Positions 29,550-38,927 of a DNA stretch of 64,000 bases are shown here, in pieces. The DNA lies in NCBI RefSeq assembly GCF_002327105.1, contig NZ_CP023406.1:2852001-2916000 (forward strand). The letters are read 5' to 3'. The stretch comes from Luteimonas chenhongjianii (GTDB taxonomy: Bacteria > Pseudomonadota > Gammaproteobacteria > Xanthomonadales > Xanthomonadaceae). Numbering within the stretch: the first letter of the stretch is position 1; every line of letters begins with the position of its first letter. A model generated the notes under the pieces. It did no database searches, had not been told where the DNA came from, and was given only the letters and a program-made list of their open reading frames with translations. The position numbers were made by a program, and so were the translations under genes.

Positions 29550-30485
29550 TCAACCGTCGGCGAAATCCCCGCATTCCGGTCCGATGACGTCGGGCACGAC
29601 GACCGTGTCGACGCTCGCCTCGTCGCGCATCGCCTCCAGCACGCCGAACAGACTGCGCAGGTCCTGCGCGTTGTGCAGGCCGACGCGGCGCAGCTTGTCG
29701 GCGCTGCCGCCGCGCAGGTAATCCAGCCAGGCCGCGGGCGCCTCGCTTCCCGGCAGATCGTCCTCGCGCAGCACGCCGAGCAGTTCGCGCTCGACGGTCG
29801 CCAGCCTGCAGTTGACCCAGACGCCGCGATAGCGGCGGCGCACTGGATGCAGCAGGTCCACGTGGCGCAGGTCGATCAGCGGATCGCGCAGCCGCGCCAG
29901 GCGATAGCGGGTGGTCAGCAGCGGCCGGTCGTAACTGCGCCCGTTGTAGCTGACCAGCACGGTCTCCGGCCGCAGCCAGGTGGAGAACGTCTTGAGCATT
30001 TCGCGTTCGGCGCCGAGCGTGGTGATGCACAGCTGGCGGATGCGCATGCGTCCATCGACGAAATCCGCCGCGCCGATCATGAAGGCCCGAGTGCCGGTGC
30101 CGCCGGCCAGCCCGGTGGTTTCGGTGTCGAAAGCGAGCAGATCCGCGCGACGCGCAGGCTCGTGGCGGATGTCATACAACGACAGCGACTCGTCCTCGTG
30201 CGGCCAGGCCGCCGTCTGCTCGAGATAGCGCAGGCCCGGCGCGATCTCGTCGCCAGGCAGCGTGCGATCGACCGGAGCGGCAGGTCGCGCCGCGGGCGTC
30301 GAGACGCGCAGCTTCATCAGCTTGCGCAACTGCGCGACCACCTGCTCCGGGGAACGCGCGCCATCGGCGCGCGGCCATTGCGCGCGCGGTGCCGGTGTCG
30401 GCATCGGCGGCGTCGGGCTTACCGAAGGCAGCACCGTACCCGCCTGACTGCGCAGCAGGCCGAGGCGTTTGGACAGTGCACTCAT
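29550..30485 (-). CDS. mrfB: MrfB/YprB-like 3'-5' exonuclease (RNase H-like fold)
   Basis: A 311-residue protein. After a Pro-rich N-terminus of about 60 residues comes the DEDD-type exonuclease domain: FDTETTGLAGGTGTRAF (first acid pair), VSYNGRSYDRPLL, then HVDLLHPVRRRYRG and the later Asp residues. This is the YprB/ribonuclease-H-like family. In Bacillus subtilis MrfB works with the helicase MrfA in mitomycin-C-type DNA crosslink repair. The ATG at 30485 overlaps the stop of the mrfA homologue upstream (4 bases), so they are coupled. Recognising the pair adds confidence to both. Confidence 0.88.
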   Translation of the reverse strand: MSALSKRLGLLRSQAGTVLPSVSPTPPMPTPAPRAQWPRADGARSPEQVVAQLRKLMKLRVSTPAARPAAPVDRTLPGDEIAPGLRYLEQTAAWPHEDESLSLYDIRHEPARRADLLAFDTETTGLAGGTGTRAFMIGAADFVDGRMRIRQLCITTLGAEREMLKTFSTWLRPETVLVSYNGRSYDRPLLTTRYRLARLRDPLIDLRHVDLLHPVRRRYRGVWVNCRLATVERELLGVLREDDLPGSEAPAAWLDYLRGGSADKLRRVGLHNAQDLRSLFGVLEAMRDEASVDTVVVPDVIGPECGDFADG

Positions 30486-32926
30486 GCCGGCAGCTGCGGC
30501 GCGCGCGCCAGCAATTCGATCACGCGTGCGGCGAGCTGGCGTGGCGTGCGCTCGGCGGCCTCCTCCGCGGCGAGAATGGGGCCGACGCAGGCCGGACAAC
30601 CGCCGCGGCAACTGCAGGATTGGATCAGCGCAGCGGCCTGCCCGAGCAGTTCGTCGCGACGCTCGTACAAGGGTGACGACAGGCCGACGCCGCCCGGATA
30701 GTTGTCGTAGAGGTACAGCGTCGGGGTGAAGCGTCCGATCCCGTCGAAATCCAGCGCCGCGCCGTCACCGTCGCGCAGCTGCCCGCGACCGCGCTGGTCG
30801 GCGGTCGCGAACCAGGTGCCATCGCCACTGCCCACGGCCTTCTGCAGGTCGCGGCTTTCGGCCATCACCGCGACCTGCGCGACCAGATGCAATGCGTACG
30901 AGGCGCCGAGGAATCCATCGAGCGCTTCATGGCGCGCATCGAAGGCGCGATCCAGCGCCTGCTGCGGCAGCTGCCACCACACCGCGCTCGTATGCAGTTC
31001 CTGGTCGGGCAGGTTGACCGGCCCGTAGCCGATGTTCTCGTGGGTGTGGAAGCGGATCTTCTTGTAGCCCGACACGCGCCGCACCACGTGCACCTCGCCC
31101 AGATGCGCGCTGCCCTGCCCCGAATCGGCCTGCTCCTCGTCGTCGAGGACTTTCAGCTTGGTGTAGTCGATCGAGTCGGTGTAGTAGTCGACCTGCGTGC
31201 GCTGCACGTAGGCCTTGCGGCCTTCCCAGTCCAGTCGCTCCACCTGGAACGGTTCGGACTGCACCATGTGGATCGCGCCTTCGTACAGGGTGAGCGCGGC
31301 GGCGGAATAGTCGACCTCGGCGATGATCGTCTGCCGCCCATCGGTGCGGTCGACGACGACGAAATTGCCGTCGGCGACCGAGCGCAGGTTCACCGCCTGG
31401 GCGGGATAGCTGTCGGCGATCCATTCCCAGCGATCGCCCTCGTGGTGCAGCACGCCCGATTCGGCCAGCACCTCCAGCCACGGCAGCGGCGCGACGGGCC
31501 CGAACATGTCGCCATCGACGAACGGCAGCTCGAATGCCGCGCAGCGGATGTGGTCGAGCAGGATCAGCGGCTGGTCGGGTTCGATCCGCGCATGCTCGGG
31601 ATTGGCCTCGGCGAAGAACTCCGGGTGCCGCACCACGTACTGGTCCATCGGTTCCGAACTCGCGACCAGCACGCCGACCGACGGTTGCTGCCGGCGCCCG
31701 GCGCGACCGAAGCGTTGCCACGTCGCCGAGATGCTGCCCGGGTAGCCGTTGAGCACCACGACATCGAGACTGCCGATGTCGACGCCGAGTTCCAGCGCCG
31801 AGGTGCTGACGATGCCGTCGATGCTGCCGGCACGCATCTCGCGCTCGGCGGCGCGGCGCTCGGTCGGCAGATAACCGCCGCGATACGCGCGGATGCGCCT
31901 GGGCTTGCGCGGATCGTGGTCGAAGACCTCCTTGAGGTACTTGGTCAGCACCTCGACCATCAGCCGGGTCTGGCAGAACACCAGCGTCTTGAGCCCGGCG
32001 CGGATCGCCATGCGCGCGATGCGGTTGGACTGCGAACGCGCCGAGGCGCGCAGACCCAGATCGGGATTGACCACCGGCGGATTCCACAGCAGCACATGCT
32101 TGTCGCCGCGCGGCGCGCCGGATTCGAGGATCGACTCCAGCGCGGCGTCGTCCACTTCCACCAGCGCGCGACCGTGCTCGCGGGCATTGCCGATCGTCGC
32201 CGAGCACAGGATGAACTGCGGAGTCACGCCGTAGAACGCGCAGACCCGTTTGAGCCGGCGGATCACGTTGGCCACATGCGAGCCGAACACGCCGCGGTAG
32301 GTGTGGATCTCGTCGATCACCACGTAGCGCAGGTTCTCGAAGAACTGCGCCCACTTGGTGTGATGCGGCAGGATCGCCTGGTGCAGCATGTCCGGGTTGC
32401 TGACCACGATGTCGCCGTTGATGCGGATCGCCTGGCGGGCATCGCCCGGCGTGTCGCCATCGAAGGTCGCCGCGCGCAGGCCCAGCTCGCCGGCCTTGTT
32501 GAGTTCCAGCAGTTCGGCCACCTGGTCCTGCGCCAGCGCCTTGGTCGGGAACAGGTACAGCGCCTTGCTGCGCGCGGTGAGCGCCGCCGACAGCACCGGC
32601 AGCGTGTAGCACAGCGATTTCCCCGAGGCGGTGGGGGTCGCGACGACCAGATGCCGCCCGGCCTGCGTGGCCGCCCAGGCGTCCGCCTGGTGGAGGTACA
32701 GACGCTCGATACCGCGGCTGCGCAGCGCCTGGGCCAGCGCGTCGGGCACGGCGTCGGGGATCGGCGCGTATTCGCCCACCTGCCCCGGCAGCAGCAGCGT
32801 GCCGGTCACACGGCCGGGATATTTCGCCGCAAGCCGGGTGGCAAGTGCGCTGCCGCTCGCGGTTTCAGCGGGGCCGACCAGGGCCTGGGAGGGCTTGAGT
32901 ATCGCGTTCAGGGCCAGCTCCGGCAC
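30482..32926 (-). CDS. mrfA: MrfA/YprA-like DEAD-box helicase with DUF1998 zinc module
   Basis: About 814 residues, superfamily 2 helicase. Motif I is ATPTASGKS (residues 96-104), motif II VIDEIHTY, motif III SATIGN, motif VI near QRFGRAGRR. The C-terminus is a DUF1998-type Zn-binding module with CSCRGGCPAC (four Cys). It matches MrfA/YprA, the 3'-5' helicase of a mitomycin-C repair pathway, and it is coupled to the MrfB exonuclease. The start is uncertain: I use a GTG at 32926, and a TTG at 32992 is also open. A likely role is repair of interstrand crosslinks or monoadducts. Confidence 0.9.
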   Translation of the reverse strand: MPELALNAILKPSQALVGPAETASGSALATRLAAKYPGRVTGTLLLPGQVGEYAPIPDAVPDALAQALRSRGIERLYLHQADAWAATQAGRHLVVATPTASGKSLCYTLPVLSAALTARSKALYLFPTKALAQDQVAELLELNKAGELGLRAATFDGDTPGDARQAIRINGDIVVSNPDMLHQAILPHHTKWAQFFENLRYVVIDEIHTYRGVFGSHVANVIRRLKRVCAFYGVTPQFILCSATIGNAREHGRALVEVDDAALESILESGAPRGDKHVLLWNPPVVNPDLGLRASARSQSNRIARMAIRAGLKTLVFCQTRLMVEVLTKYLKEVFDHDPRKPRRIRAYRGGYLPTERRAAEREMRAGSIDGIVSTSALELGVDIGSLDVVVLNGYPGSISATWQRFGRAGRRQQPSVGVLVASSEPMDQYVVRHPEFFAEANPEHARIEPDQPLILLDHIRCAAFELPFVDGDMFGPVAPLPWLEVLAESGVLHHEGDRWEWIADSYPAQAVNLRSVADGNFVVVDRTDGRQTIIAEVDYSAAALTLYEGAIHMVQSEPFQVERLDWEGRKAYVQRTQVDYYTDSIDYTKLKVLDDEEQADSGQGSAHLGEVHVVRRVSGYKKIRFHTHENIGYGPVNLPDQELHTSAVWWQLPQQALDRAFDARHEALDGFLGASYALHLVAQVAVMAESRDLQKAVGSGDGTWFATADQRGRGQLRDGDGAALDFDGIGRFTPTLYLYDNYPGGVGLSSPLYERRDELLGQAAALIQSCSCRGGCPACVGPILAAEEAAERTPRQLAARVIELLARAPQLPA

Positions 32927-33066
32927 AGGGGAAATGCCGGCAAGCCTGCCCGCCCGGCGTCTCAGCTTGCGAGACTGGCCGGGGCGCTCCAATGGGACGC
33001 TTCACGGTCGGGGCACCGGCCGCTTCCTAGCATCGGGTGCTCCCCCGATTCCCCCAGGAGCACCCC

Positions 33067-33606
33067 ATGCAGAGCCTTGACGGCAAGAAGATCGCCATCC
33101 TCTCCACCGACGGATTCGAACAGTCCGAGCTCGAGCAGCCCCTTCAGGCATTGCGCCAGGCCGGCGCCCAGGTCGACGTGATCGCCCCGGGCGATGCCGG
33201 TTCGATCAAGGGCTGGGACCAGAAGAACTGGGGCCGGAGCGTCGATGTGGACGTGTCGCTCTCCAAGGCCGACGCTGGCAGCTACGACGCGCTGGTGCTG
33301 CCCGGCGGGCAGATGAATCCGGATGTGCTGCGCACCAAGAGCGATGCCGTGGCCTTCGTGCGCGCATTCGGCGAAGCCGGCAAGCCGGTGGCGGCAATCT
33401 GCCACGGCCCATGGCTGCTGGTCGAAAGCGGGCTTGCCAAGGGCCGCAAGGTCACCTCGTGGCCATCGGTGAAGACCGATCTGGTCAATGCCGGTGCCCA
33501 CTGGGAGGATTCCGAAGTCGTCGTCGACGGCAACCTGATCACCAGCCGCAAGCCGGATGATATTCCGGCGTTCAACGCAGCGATCGCCAAGGCCGTCGCG
33601 GGCTGA
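33067..33606 (+). CDS. DJ-1/PfpI-family protein (YhbO-like)
   Basis: A 179-residue cytosolic protein of the DJ-1/PfpI superfamily. The nucleophile elbow AICHGPW puts the reactive Cys at 112 with His113, and the Glu near residue 18 (DGFEQSELEQP) completes the set. Relatives act as glyoxalase/protein deglycases or chaperones under stress; the exact activity is disputed in the field. The ATG at 33067 has CAGGAG 6-8 bases upstream. It is the first gene of a rightward group and divergent from mrfA. Confidence 0.9.
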   Translation: MQSLDGKKIAILSTDGFEQSELEQPLQALRQAGAQVDVIAPGDAGSIKGWDQKNWGRSVDVDVSLSKADAGSYDALVLPGGQMNPDVLRTKSDAVAFVRAFGEAGKPVAAICHGPWLLVESGLAKGRKVTSWPSVKTDLVNAGAHWEDSEVVVDGNLITSRKPDDIPAFNAAIAKAVAG

Positions 33607-33631
33607 GCCTGCGAGAGCGGAGAACAGGCCC

Positions 33632-34027
33632 ATGACGATCGAACTGCAGACCCTCGGCTGGGCGATCGTCCTGGGCCTCGTCCACATCGGTGTGGCCGCC
33701 GCGTTCGCGACCGCGCAGCGCGGCGTGCGCTGGAACGCGGGCAATCGCGATGGGGCCGCGCCACCGCTGACCGGGGCGGCAATCCGGACCGCTGCCGCGA
33801 GCCGCAACTTCCTCGAGACGTTTCCGTTCTTCGCCGCCGCAGTACTGGCCCTGGTCGTCGCCGGGCGCAGCAATGCGGAGACCGCATTCGCCGCCCAGCT
33901 CTATCTGTGGGCGCGGGTTGCCTATCTGCCCGTGTATGCGATCGGCATTCCCTACCTGCGCAGTGTCATCTGGATCGTCTCGCTGTGGGGCATCGTGCAA
34001 CTGCTCGTGCCGCTTCTTCGCGCATGA
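33632..34027 (+). CDS. MAPEG-family membrane protein
   Basis: A 131-residue inner-membrane protein with four hydrophobic helices. The NFLETFPFFAAAVLAL segment and the Arg/Asn pattern of the MAPEG family (glutathione-dependent eicosanoid/glutathione metabolism) are visible. In bacteria the substrate is unknown. The start is the ATG at 33632 with GAGA upstream, 25 bases after the PfpI gene, so the two probably share a transcript. Confidence 0.82.
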   Translation: MTIELQTLGWAIVLGLVHIGVAAAFATAQRGVRWNAGNRDGAAPPLTGAAIRTAAASRNFLETFPFFAAAVLALVVAGRSNAETAFAAQLYLWARVAYLPVYAIGIPYLRSVIWIVSLWGIVQLLVPLLRA

Positions 34028-34163
34028 ATTCGGTGTGTCCGAGCGATCGCGCCTGAACAGCTGAAACAGTTGCGCAGGGTGTCATCGAAATCGACTCCAC
34101 GGTTCACGGCGACGAGACGAAAGCGCCCGTAGCCTGCGCGCTCCCAACCCGCAGTACCCCGCA

Positions 34164-34394
34164 ATGAAGCACGATTCCGACAGCACCCTGATGATCTCGC
34201 TCGGCCGCAACGGTCGTGCGTCCTATCCCGATCGTCCATGGGAAGAGATCGAACCGGTGCTGCGCCGGATGTGGGAATTCGATGGCCGCCTTCGCGCCTG
34301 GCACGACGTCCGCGCCACGGTGCTGGCTGCATGGCGCGCCGGAGAGGACGCCGCCCCGCAGCGTCGCCGGAGCATGGAGCATCGCGCCGCCTGA
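34164..34394 (+). CDS. Small hypothetical protein
   Basis: A 76-residue basic protein: an N-terminal segment with LMISLGRNGRASYPD and WEEIEPVLRRMWEFDGRLRAW, then an Ala/Arg-rich end. No signal peptide or membrane helix. It is preceded by no clear ribosome site, and the tail overlaps low-complexity sequence. I think the first 57 residues look like genuine coding sequence; the rest could be spurious. I recognise no family. Confidence 0.45.
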   Translation: MKHDSDSTLMISLGRNGRASYPDRPWEEIEPVLRRMWEFDGRLRAWHDVRATVLAAWRAGEDAAPQRRRSMEHRAA

Positions 34395-34684
34395 CGTTCG
34401 CGTCGCGCTGGGACAGCGGCTGCGTGGTGGCCGCGCAGGGCGTTGCCTTGCAGAGGCCCTCGCCAGAGACCGGCCGGACCAGACGGTCCCATCTCGAGCG
34501 TGCGCGACACAGGGGCTCGCCCCGTCGCCTGATTCGTGCGCGGCCGAAATCCATGGGAACGTGCGCCTGGCGCACGCAACGCATCGAATGCCCCCTTGAT
34601 GTGCGCCCGGTCATCACCCCGGCTTGCCGGCGGCGTGACACTCCCGGGTGCAATGTTGTCGACACCCCACCGCGGAGCCGAACG

Positions 34685-34948
34685 ATGAGCAAGTCCAACC
34701 CCACCCGTCCGAATGCACCGGAGGACGAAAAGGCGCTGCGCGACCATGACGATCTCCCGGACACGAGCGGTCCCGTCCTGCTGGATCCCAGATCGGTCGC
34801 AGCCATGGACAACATCGGTGTCGACGATCAGGCCGACCTGCTCGACCTGGAACTGGACGAGCAGCTCGGTGATCGTGGCCCGGACGGCCATTCCTTCGCC
34901 GACGACGTCCGCAGCGATTCCGGCGTCAATAACGGCGAGCCCCTATGA
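34685..34948 (+). CDS. Small acidic hypothetical protein
   Basis: An 87-residue very acidic protein (Asp-rich: HDDLPDTSG, DNIGVDDQADLLDLEL) without membrane segments; likely disordered or a small stress protein. CGGAG lies about 9 bases before the ATG. It ends 3 bases before a strong hairpin and converges with a small membrane-protein gene. No family recognised. Confidence 0.65.
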   Translation: MSKSNPTRPNAPEDEKALRDHDDLPDTSGPVLLDPRSVAAMDNIGVDDQADLLDLELDEQLGDRGPDGHSFADDVRSDSGVNNGEPL

Positions 34949-34951
34949 GGC

Positions 34952-34979
34952 GAACGGGCGGTGCACGCACCGCCCGTTC
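34952..34979. terminator. Bidirectional hairpin terminator
   Basis: A 12-bp perfect stem (34952-34963 with 34968-34979) and 4-base loop between convergent genes. T-richness on either side is low, so termination is inferred from position and symmetry. Confidence 0.65.
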
Positions 34980-34990
34980 CTGCGTAAGAG

Positions 34991-35224
34991 TCAGACGCGG
35001 GGCCGGTAAACCGCCGCGTTGATGCACGCGAAGATGCTGACGACGAACCAGCCGAACGGCAGCAGTGACAGCGTGAGCAGCCAGGTGACCGCAAACGCGA
35101 TGCACGCGGCAAAGAACCAGAGCAGCGCCGACAGCGGGCGCCCCTGCACCAGCTGGCCAAGGCCGGGAACGAAGAAACTGCAGATTGCGGCAATGACATT
35201 GCCGGTCGAACCCTGTGCGCTCAT
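34991..35224 (-). CDS. Small membrane protein with FFVPGLGQLVQGR motif
   Basis: A 77-residue protein with three hydrophobic segments. The FFVPGLGQLVQGRPLSALLWF stretch recalls TM2/DUF5683-like small membrane proteins with a PGLGQ turn. An Ala/Gln-rich N-terminus precedes it. Function unknown. It ends close to a shared terminator with the acidic protein gene, and its own promoter must lie in the 388-base gap upstream. Confidence 0.75.
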   Translation of the reverse strand: MSAQGSTGNVIAAICSFFVPGLGQLVQGRPLSALLWFFAACIAFAVTWLLTLSLLPFGWFVVSIFACINAAVYRPRV

Positions 35225-35612
35225 GGCGTGCTCCGTTGGATGATTGACCGGGATCGTGCGCGATCAAGCTGAATGCGTGCGTGAAGGGACGAGAGACCCG
35301 CCAGACATGGCGCACCGCCGCACCACCGACGCTATCCGCATGCACGCCTCGAGCGCCCCATCATCAGGTTCTCGCTGAGGGATACGAAGACCAGGTGGCG
35401 CACTCTGTCGCCGCACCGACGCTCCGGCCGATGCAGCCGAGGGGGCGTTGGCCCCTGCCCGATCCTCGATGCATTCCACGCGCCGGTGGCCGACTGACCG
35501 CTCCACGCTGGCTGCATCCGCGCGGCATGTCGAACGCGGACGCCCTCGTTCGTCGCTCCTGCGAGGCGACGGCAGCCGTCGCCGCCCGCACCGCGACCAC
35601 CAGGAGTTCGCC
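35225..35612. other. Intergenic region, no gene seen
   Basis: It carries the promoters for the divergent small membrane protein and DUF1428 genes. Only a ribosome site (CAGGAG) near 35603 is recognised. Confidence 0.35.
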
Positions 35613-35984
35613 ATGTCCTACATCGATGGTTTCGTCCTCGCCGTCCCCACCGCCAACCGCCAGAAGTTCATCGAACACGCCGAAACCGGCGATGCCTTCT
35701 TCATGGAGTTCGGGGCGATCCGTGTACTCGAATGCTGGGCCGACGACGTGCCAGACGGCAAACTCACCGACTTCCGCAAGGCGGTCCAGGCGCGCGACGA
35801 CGAGACGGTCGTGTTCTCGTGGATCGAATGGCCGGACAAGTCCACCCGAGACACCGCGTTCGCGAAGATGATGGACGGCAGCGATCCGCGCATGGACCCG
35901 GAGCGCAACCCCATGCCGTTCGACGGCAAGCGCATGATCTATGGCGGGTTCCTTCCGGTGGTCGCGCTCGGGGACAGGGGCTGA
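35613..35984 (+). CDS. DUF1428-family protein
   Basis: A 123-residue cytosolic protein matching DUF1428: YIDGFVLAVPTANRQKF, then ECWADDVPDGKLTDF and VFSWIEWPDKSTRD, ending MIYGGFLPVVALG. It is a ferredoxin-like (dimeric alpha/beta barrel) fold by family knowledge; no enzyme activity is established. CAGGAG is 7 bases before the ATG. It ends at a strong bidirectional terminator. Confidence 0.9.
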   Translation: MSYIDGFVLAVPTANRQKFIEHAETGDAFFMEFGAIRVLECWADDVPDGKLTDFRKAVQARDDETVVFSWIEWPDKSTRDTAFAKMMDGSDPRMDPERNPMPFDGKRMIYGGFLPVVALGDRG

Positions 35985-36075
35985 GGTCAAAGCCCTCGCT
36001 TGTTGCGCTTGCGTCGGTCGTCACCTGTCGCGCGTGTGCCGGCGGGGCACTGACCGGCGGCGGTGCCCAGAAAAA

Positions 36076-36100
36076 AAGGGCGCGCCATCGGCGCGCCCTT
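36076..36100. terminator. Strong bidirectional terminator
   Basis: An 11-bp perfect stem (36076-36086 with 36090-36100). On the minus strand it is followed by a run of seven T; on the plus strand by CTGTTTT. It lies between the DUF1428 gene and the convergent glycine-zipper gene. Confidence 0.85.
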
Positions 36101-36124
36101 CTGTTTTACCGCTGCGGCTGCAAC

Positions 36125-36943
36125 TCAGCCGACGCGGAAGCGGTCGCTGTTGATCAGCCCGTCGTTCCGGGGCAGGTAACTGTCACCGTAGTGATCGTGC
36201 GAGACGTAGGCGTCCTGCACCGCCGCCTTGGCGCGGTCCCAATCGAGCTTGGACTGGCCACGACGCTGCGGCCAGTCGGCCTCCAGTTCGCTCGACAGCG
36301 TGTCGTCCCACGGACGGTCCGTGTGGCGACTGCGCGCGTACGCACCGTAGCGGTAGGCGTCCCGGTACTGGTTGTAATCGGCGTCCGGATCACGGTACGG
36401 CGCACGGTCGAATGCTTCGACGTGATAGGCGTCCACACGCTCGTACAAGGCGTGGGTGCGATCGGTACGGTCCCATGCATCGCGTACGGCGGGACGTGCA
36501 TCGTCCCAGGCGAGCTTGGACTCGCCGCGGGTGCTTTCCCACTCGCGCTCGAGATCCGCTTCGGTCTCGTCCCAGCCGCGCGTACGGTCCGCTTCGCGGG
36601 CCTGCAGGCCGAAGCCATATGCCGGCGCGTAATCGCGGTCGAAATCGTGGTCCGGTTTCACATAGTCGCGCTCGCGGTGGGCCTCTCGCCAGTACTCGGT
36701 CTCGCCGGTCGGATCGATGCGCTCGGCAATGCCCTTGCCGATCGCAGCGCCGGCAACCACGCCGATTGCCGCGCCGATCAGGGTGCCAACCGGGCCGAAC
36801 ACGGTGCCGGCCGCCGCGCCTGCGGCCGCGCCGCCGGCCACGCCACCGAGGCCGACGCCAACGGGATGCGCGCCCGGCGCCTTGGTGATCGGATCGCGAT
36901 TCATGTCGCGGCCGTTGTCATGGGTGTCGTCGTGTTTGCTCAT
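36125..36943 (-). CDS. Glycine-zipper protein with duplicated Trp/Asp repeat
   Basis: A 272-residue protein. A charged start is followed by a Gly-zipper hydrophobic domain (GVGLGGVAGGAAAGAAAG ... GAAIGVVAGAAIGKGI), probably membrane-associated. The acidic/Arg-rich C-terminal part contains two related copies of a roughly 30-residue unit: WDETEADLEREW then GESKLAWDDARPAV, and WDDTLSSELEADW then GQSKLDWDRAKAAV. I know no function. The start is an ATG at 36943 (MSKHDDTHD), before which the open frame continues without sense. It converges with DUF1428 at a shared terminator. Confidence 0.7.
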   Translation of the reverse strand: MSKHDDTHDNGRDMNRDPITKAPGAHPVGVGLGGVAGGAAAGAAAGTVFGPVGTLIGAAIGVVAGAAIGKGIAERIDPTGETEYWREAHRERDYVKPDHDFDRDYAPAYGFGLQAREADRTRGWDETEADLEREWESTRGESKLAWDDARPAVRDAWDRTDRTHALYERVDAYHVEAFDRAPYRDPDADYNQYRDAYRYGAYARSRHTDRPWDDTLSSELEADWPQRRGQSKLDWDRAKAAVQDAYVSHDHYGDSYLPRNDGLINSDRFRVG

Positions 36944-37034
36944 GCGTCGCTCCAGCGGTGTGGGATCAGGCGCCCACCGTGAGTGGAGCCGCATGAAACC
37001 GCCGTCGTTGAAAGCCGAACATGCGCAGGTCCGT

Positions 37035-37583
37035 TCAGCCCCCCGGCTCGGACGCGTCGTCCACCGTCCTGCCGGTCTTGAGATTGCGATGCGGTCCCGG
37101 CTCGCTGCGGAAGCGCGGCACCGCCGCGACCACCAGCAACGCGACGGCAGTGGTCAGCAAGGCCACCATTTCCTCCCCCATGCCGGCCGCCATGCCGATC
37201 GCCGCCGTCATCCACACGCCCGCCGCCGTGGTCAGACCCTCGATGCGCTCCTCCTTGCCCAGTTTGAGGATGGCGCCGGCGCCGAGAAAGCCGATCCCCG
37301 ACACCACGCCCTGCATCACGCGCGTCACATCCCCACCCTCAATGCCGCTGAGCAGGGGCGCCAGCACGAACAGCGCCGAGCCGATCGACACCAGGATGTG
37401 GGTCTTCAGGCCGGCCGCACGGCCCTTGCGTTCGCGCTCCCAACCGACGATGCCGCCCAGGATCGCGGCCACCAGCACCCTGACCACGATCGTGGTCATG
37501 GTGTCCGCATCCGGAAGCGCGAGTTCGCGCGCGAGCGCCGCTCCCACCTGGTCGAGCACGCTCACTGCGCCACCCGGGCGCAT
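37035..37583 (-). CDS. MgtC/SapB-family membrane protein
   Basis: A 182-residue inner-membrane protein with about five hydrophobic segments and the MgtC/SapB hallmark LGGIVGWERERKGRAAGLKT and HILVSIGSALF. Family members are tied to survival at low Mg2+ and in phagosomes, through modulation of the F-ATPase; here the role is inferred only. The start is the ATG at 37583; a GTG seven codons in is an alternative. The last residues are hydrophilic. Neighbours do not suggest a virulence setting. Confidence 0.82.
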   Translation of the reverse strand: MRPGGAVSVLDQVGAALARELALPDADTMTTIVVRVLVAAILGGIVGWERERKGRAAGLKTHILVSIGSALFVLAPLLSGIEGGDVTRVMQGVVSGIGFLGAGAILKLGKEERIEGLTTAAGVWMTAAIGMAAGMGEEMVALLTTAVALLVVAAVPRFRSEPGPHRNLKTGRTVDDASEPGG

Positions 37584-37793
37584 GGCTGGGGATCTTGGAG
37601 AAACAGCAGGAGTCGCGACATTGTGCAGGGCCCGATTTGACTGCGGAGGAGCCTAGCGACGACCCGGTAGGATCGAAGTGAGGGGCCTTCCACGCCTGCC
37701 GGGCCGGAAGATCGCCTGATCGCGCATCGCCTGTTGCGCTTGAAAACGCCGGCGCCGGCAGCAGGTTCATTGGCTCCCCCCGCGGACTCCATC

Positions 37794-38905
37794 ATGCCCA
37801 CACTCTTCGATCCCCTGACCGCCGGCGCCCTGAGGATGCCCAACCGCATCGTCATGGCGCCCCTCACCCGCAACCGTTCCCCCAACGCGGTCCCCCTGCC
37901 GCGGACCGCTGTCTACTATGCGCAGCGCGCCACCGCGGGCCTGCTGATCTCCGAGGCCACGGCGATCACCCAGCAAGGCCAGGGGTATGCCGATGTGCCG
38001 GGGTTGTATGCCCCGAACAGCTCGACGGCTGGCGCCGCGTGACCGATGCCGTGCATGCCGCGGATGGCCGCATCGTGGTGCAGCTGTGGCACGTCGGTCG
38101 CATCTCGCACACGTCGTTGCAGCCCGATGGCCAGGCGCCGGTCGCCCCTTCGGCGATCCGCGCCGACGCCAAGACCTTCATCCACGACGCCAGTGGCAAT
38201 GGGGCGTTCGTCGATACGTCCGCGCCACGCGCCCTGGATCTCGGGGAATTGCCAGGCATTGTCGAGGACTACCGGCGCGCCGCGCGCGCGGCGATCGATG
38301 CGGGTTTCGATGGTGTCGAGGTGCACGCCGCGAACGGCTACCTGATCGACCAGTTCCTGCGCAGCGGCAGCAATACGCGCACCGACGCCTATGGCGGCAG
38401 CATCGAAAATCGCGCCCGCTTCCTCGGCGAGGTGATGCAGGCCGTGGTGGCGGAGATCGGCGGCGGACGCACGGGAATCCGCATCTCGCCGGTCACGCCG
38501 GCCAATGATGCGCACGACCCGGAGCCGATGCCGCTGTTCAAGCATGTGGCAGAGGTGCTGGCGCCGCTGGACCTGGCCTTCGTGCATGTCATCGAAGGCG
38601 CCACTGGCGGCCCGCGCGATTACCGGCAGGGCGATGCGCCGTTCGACTATGCCGCGCTCAAGGCGGCCTACACGGATGCGGGCGGCAAGGGCGCATGGAT
38701 CGTCAACAACGCCTACGACAAGGCCTCCGCCCAAGCAGCGATCGCATCCGGCTATGCGGACGCGGTCGCGTTCGGCCGGGCATTCATCGCCAATCCCGAC
38801 CTGGTCCGGCGCCTGCGCGAGGACGCACCTCTTAACGAACTCGACCCCGCCACGCTCTACGGCGGCGGCGATGCCGGCTACACCGATTATCCAACCCTGG
38901 ACTGA
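37794..38905 (+). pseudogene. Old yellow enzyme-type flavin oxidoreductase with one -1 frameshift
   Basis: About 370 residues when the frame is repaired. First part: LFDPLTAGALRMPNRIVMAP, LTRNRSPNAV and GYADVPGLYAP. Second part: VVQLWHVGRISHTS, the HAANGYLIDQFLRSGSN stretch with the His/Asn pair that binds the substrate, YGGSIENRARF, and the closing DYPTLD. This is the NemA/alkene-reductase class, which uses FMN and NAD(P)H. At 38011-38016 (CCCCGAACAG) one G is missing relative to the expected CCG GAA CAG. The rest looks intact, so an assembly error is as likely as decay. Confidence 0.88.
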
Positions 38906-38927
38906 GACGGGCGCGGGTAGCCGGCGG

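Noticed and set aside
30887..33181. A 764-codon plus-strand open frame
   Set aside because: Antisense to the MrfA helicase, no recognisable domain.
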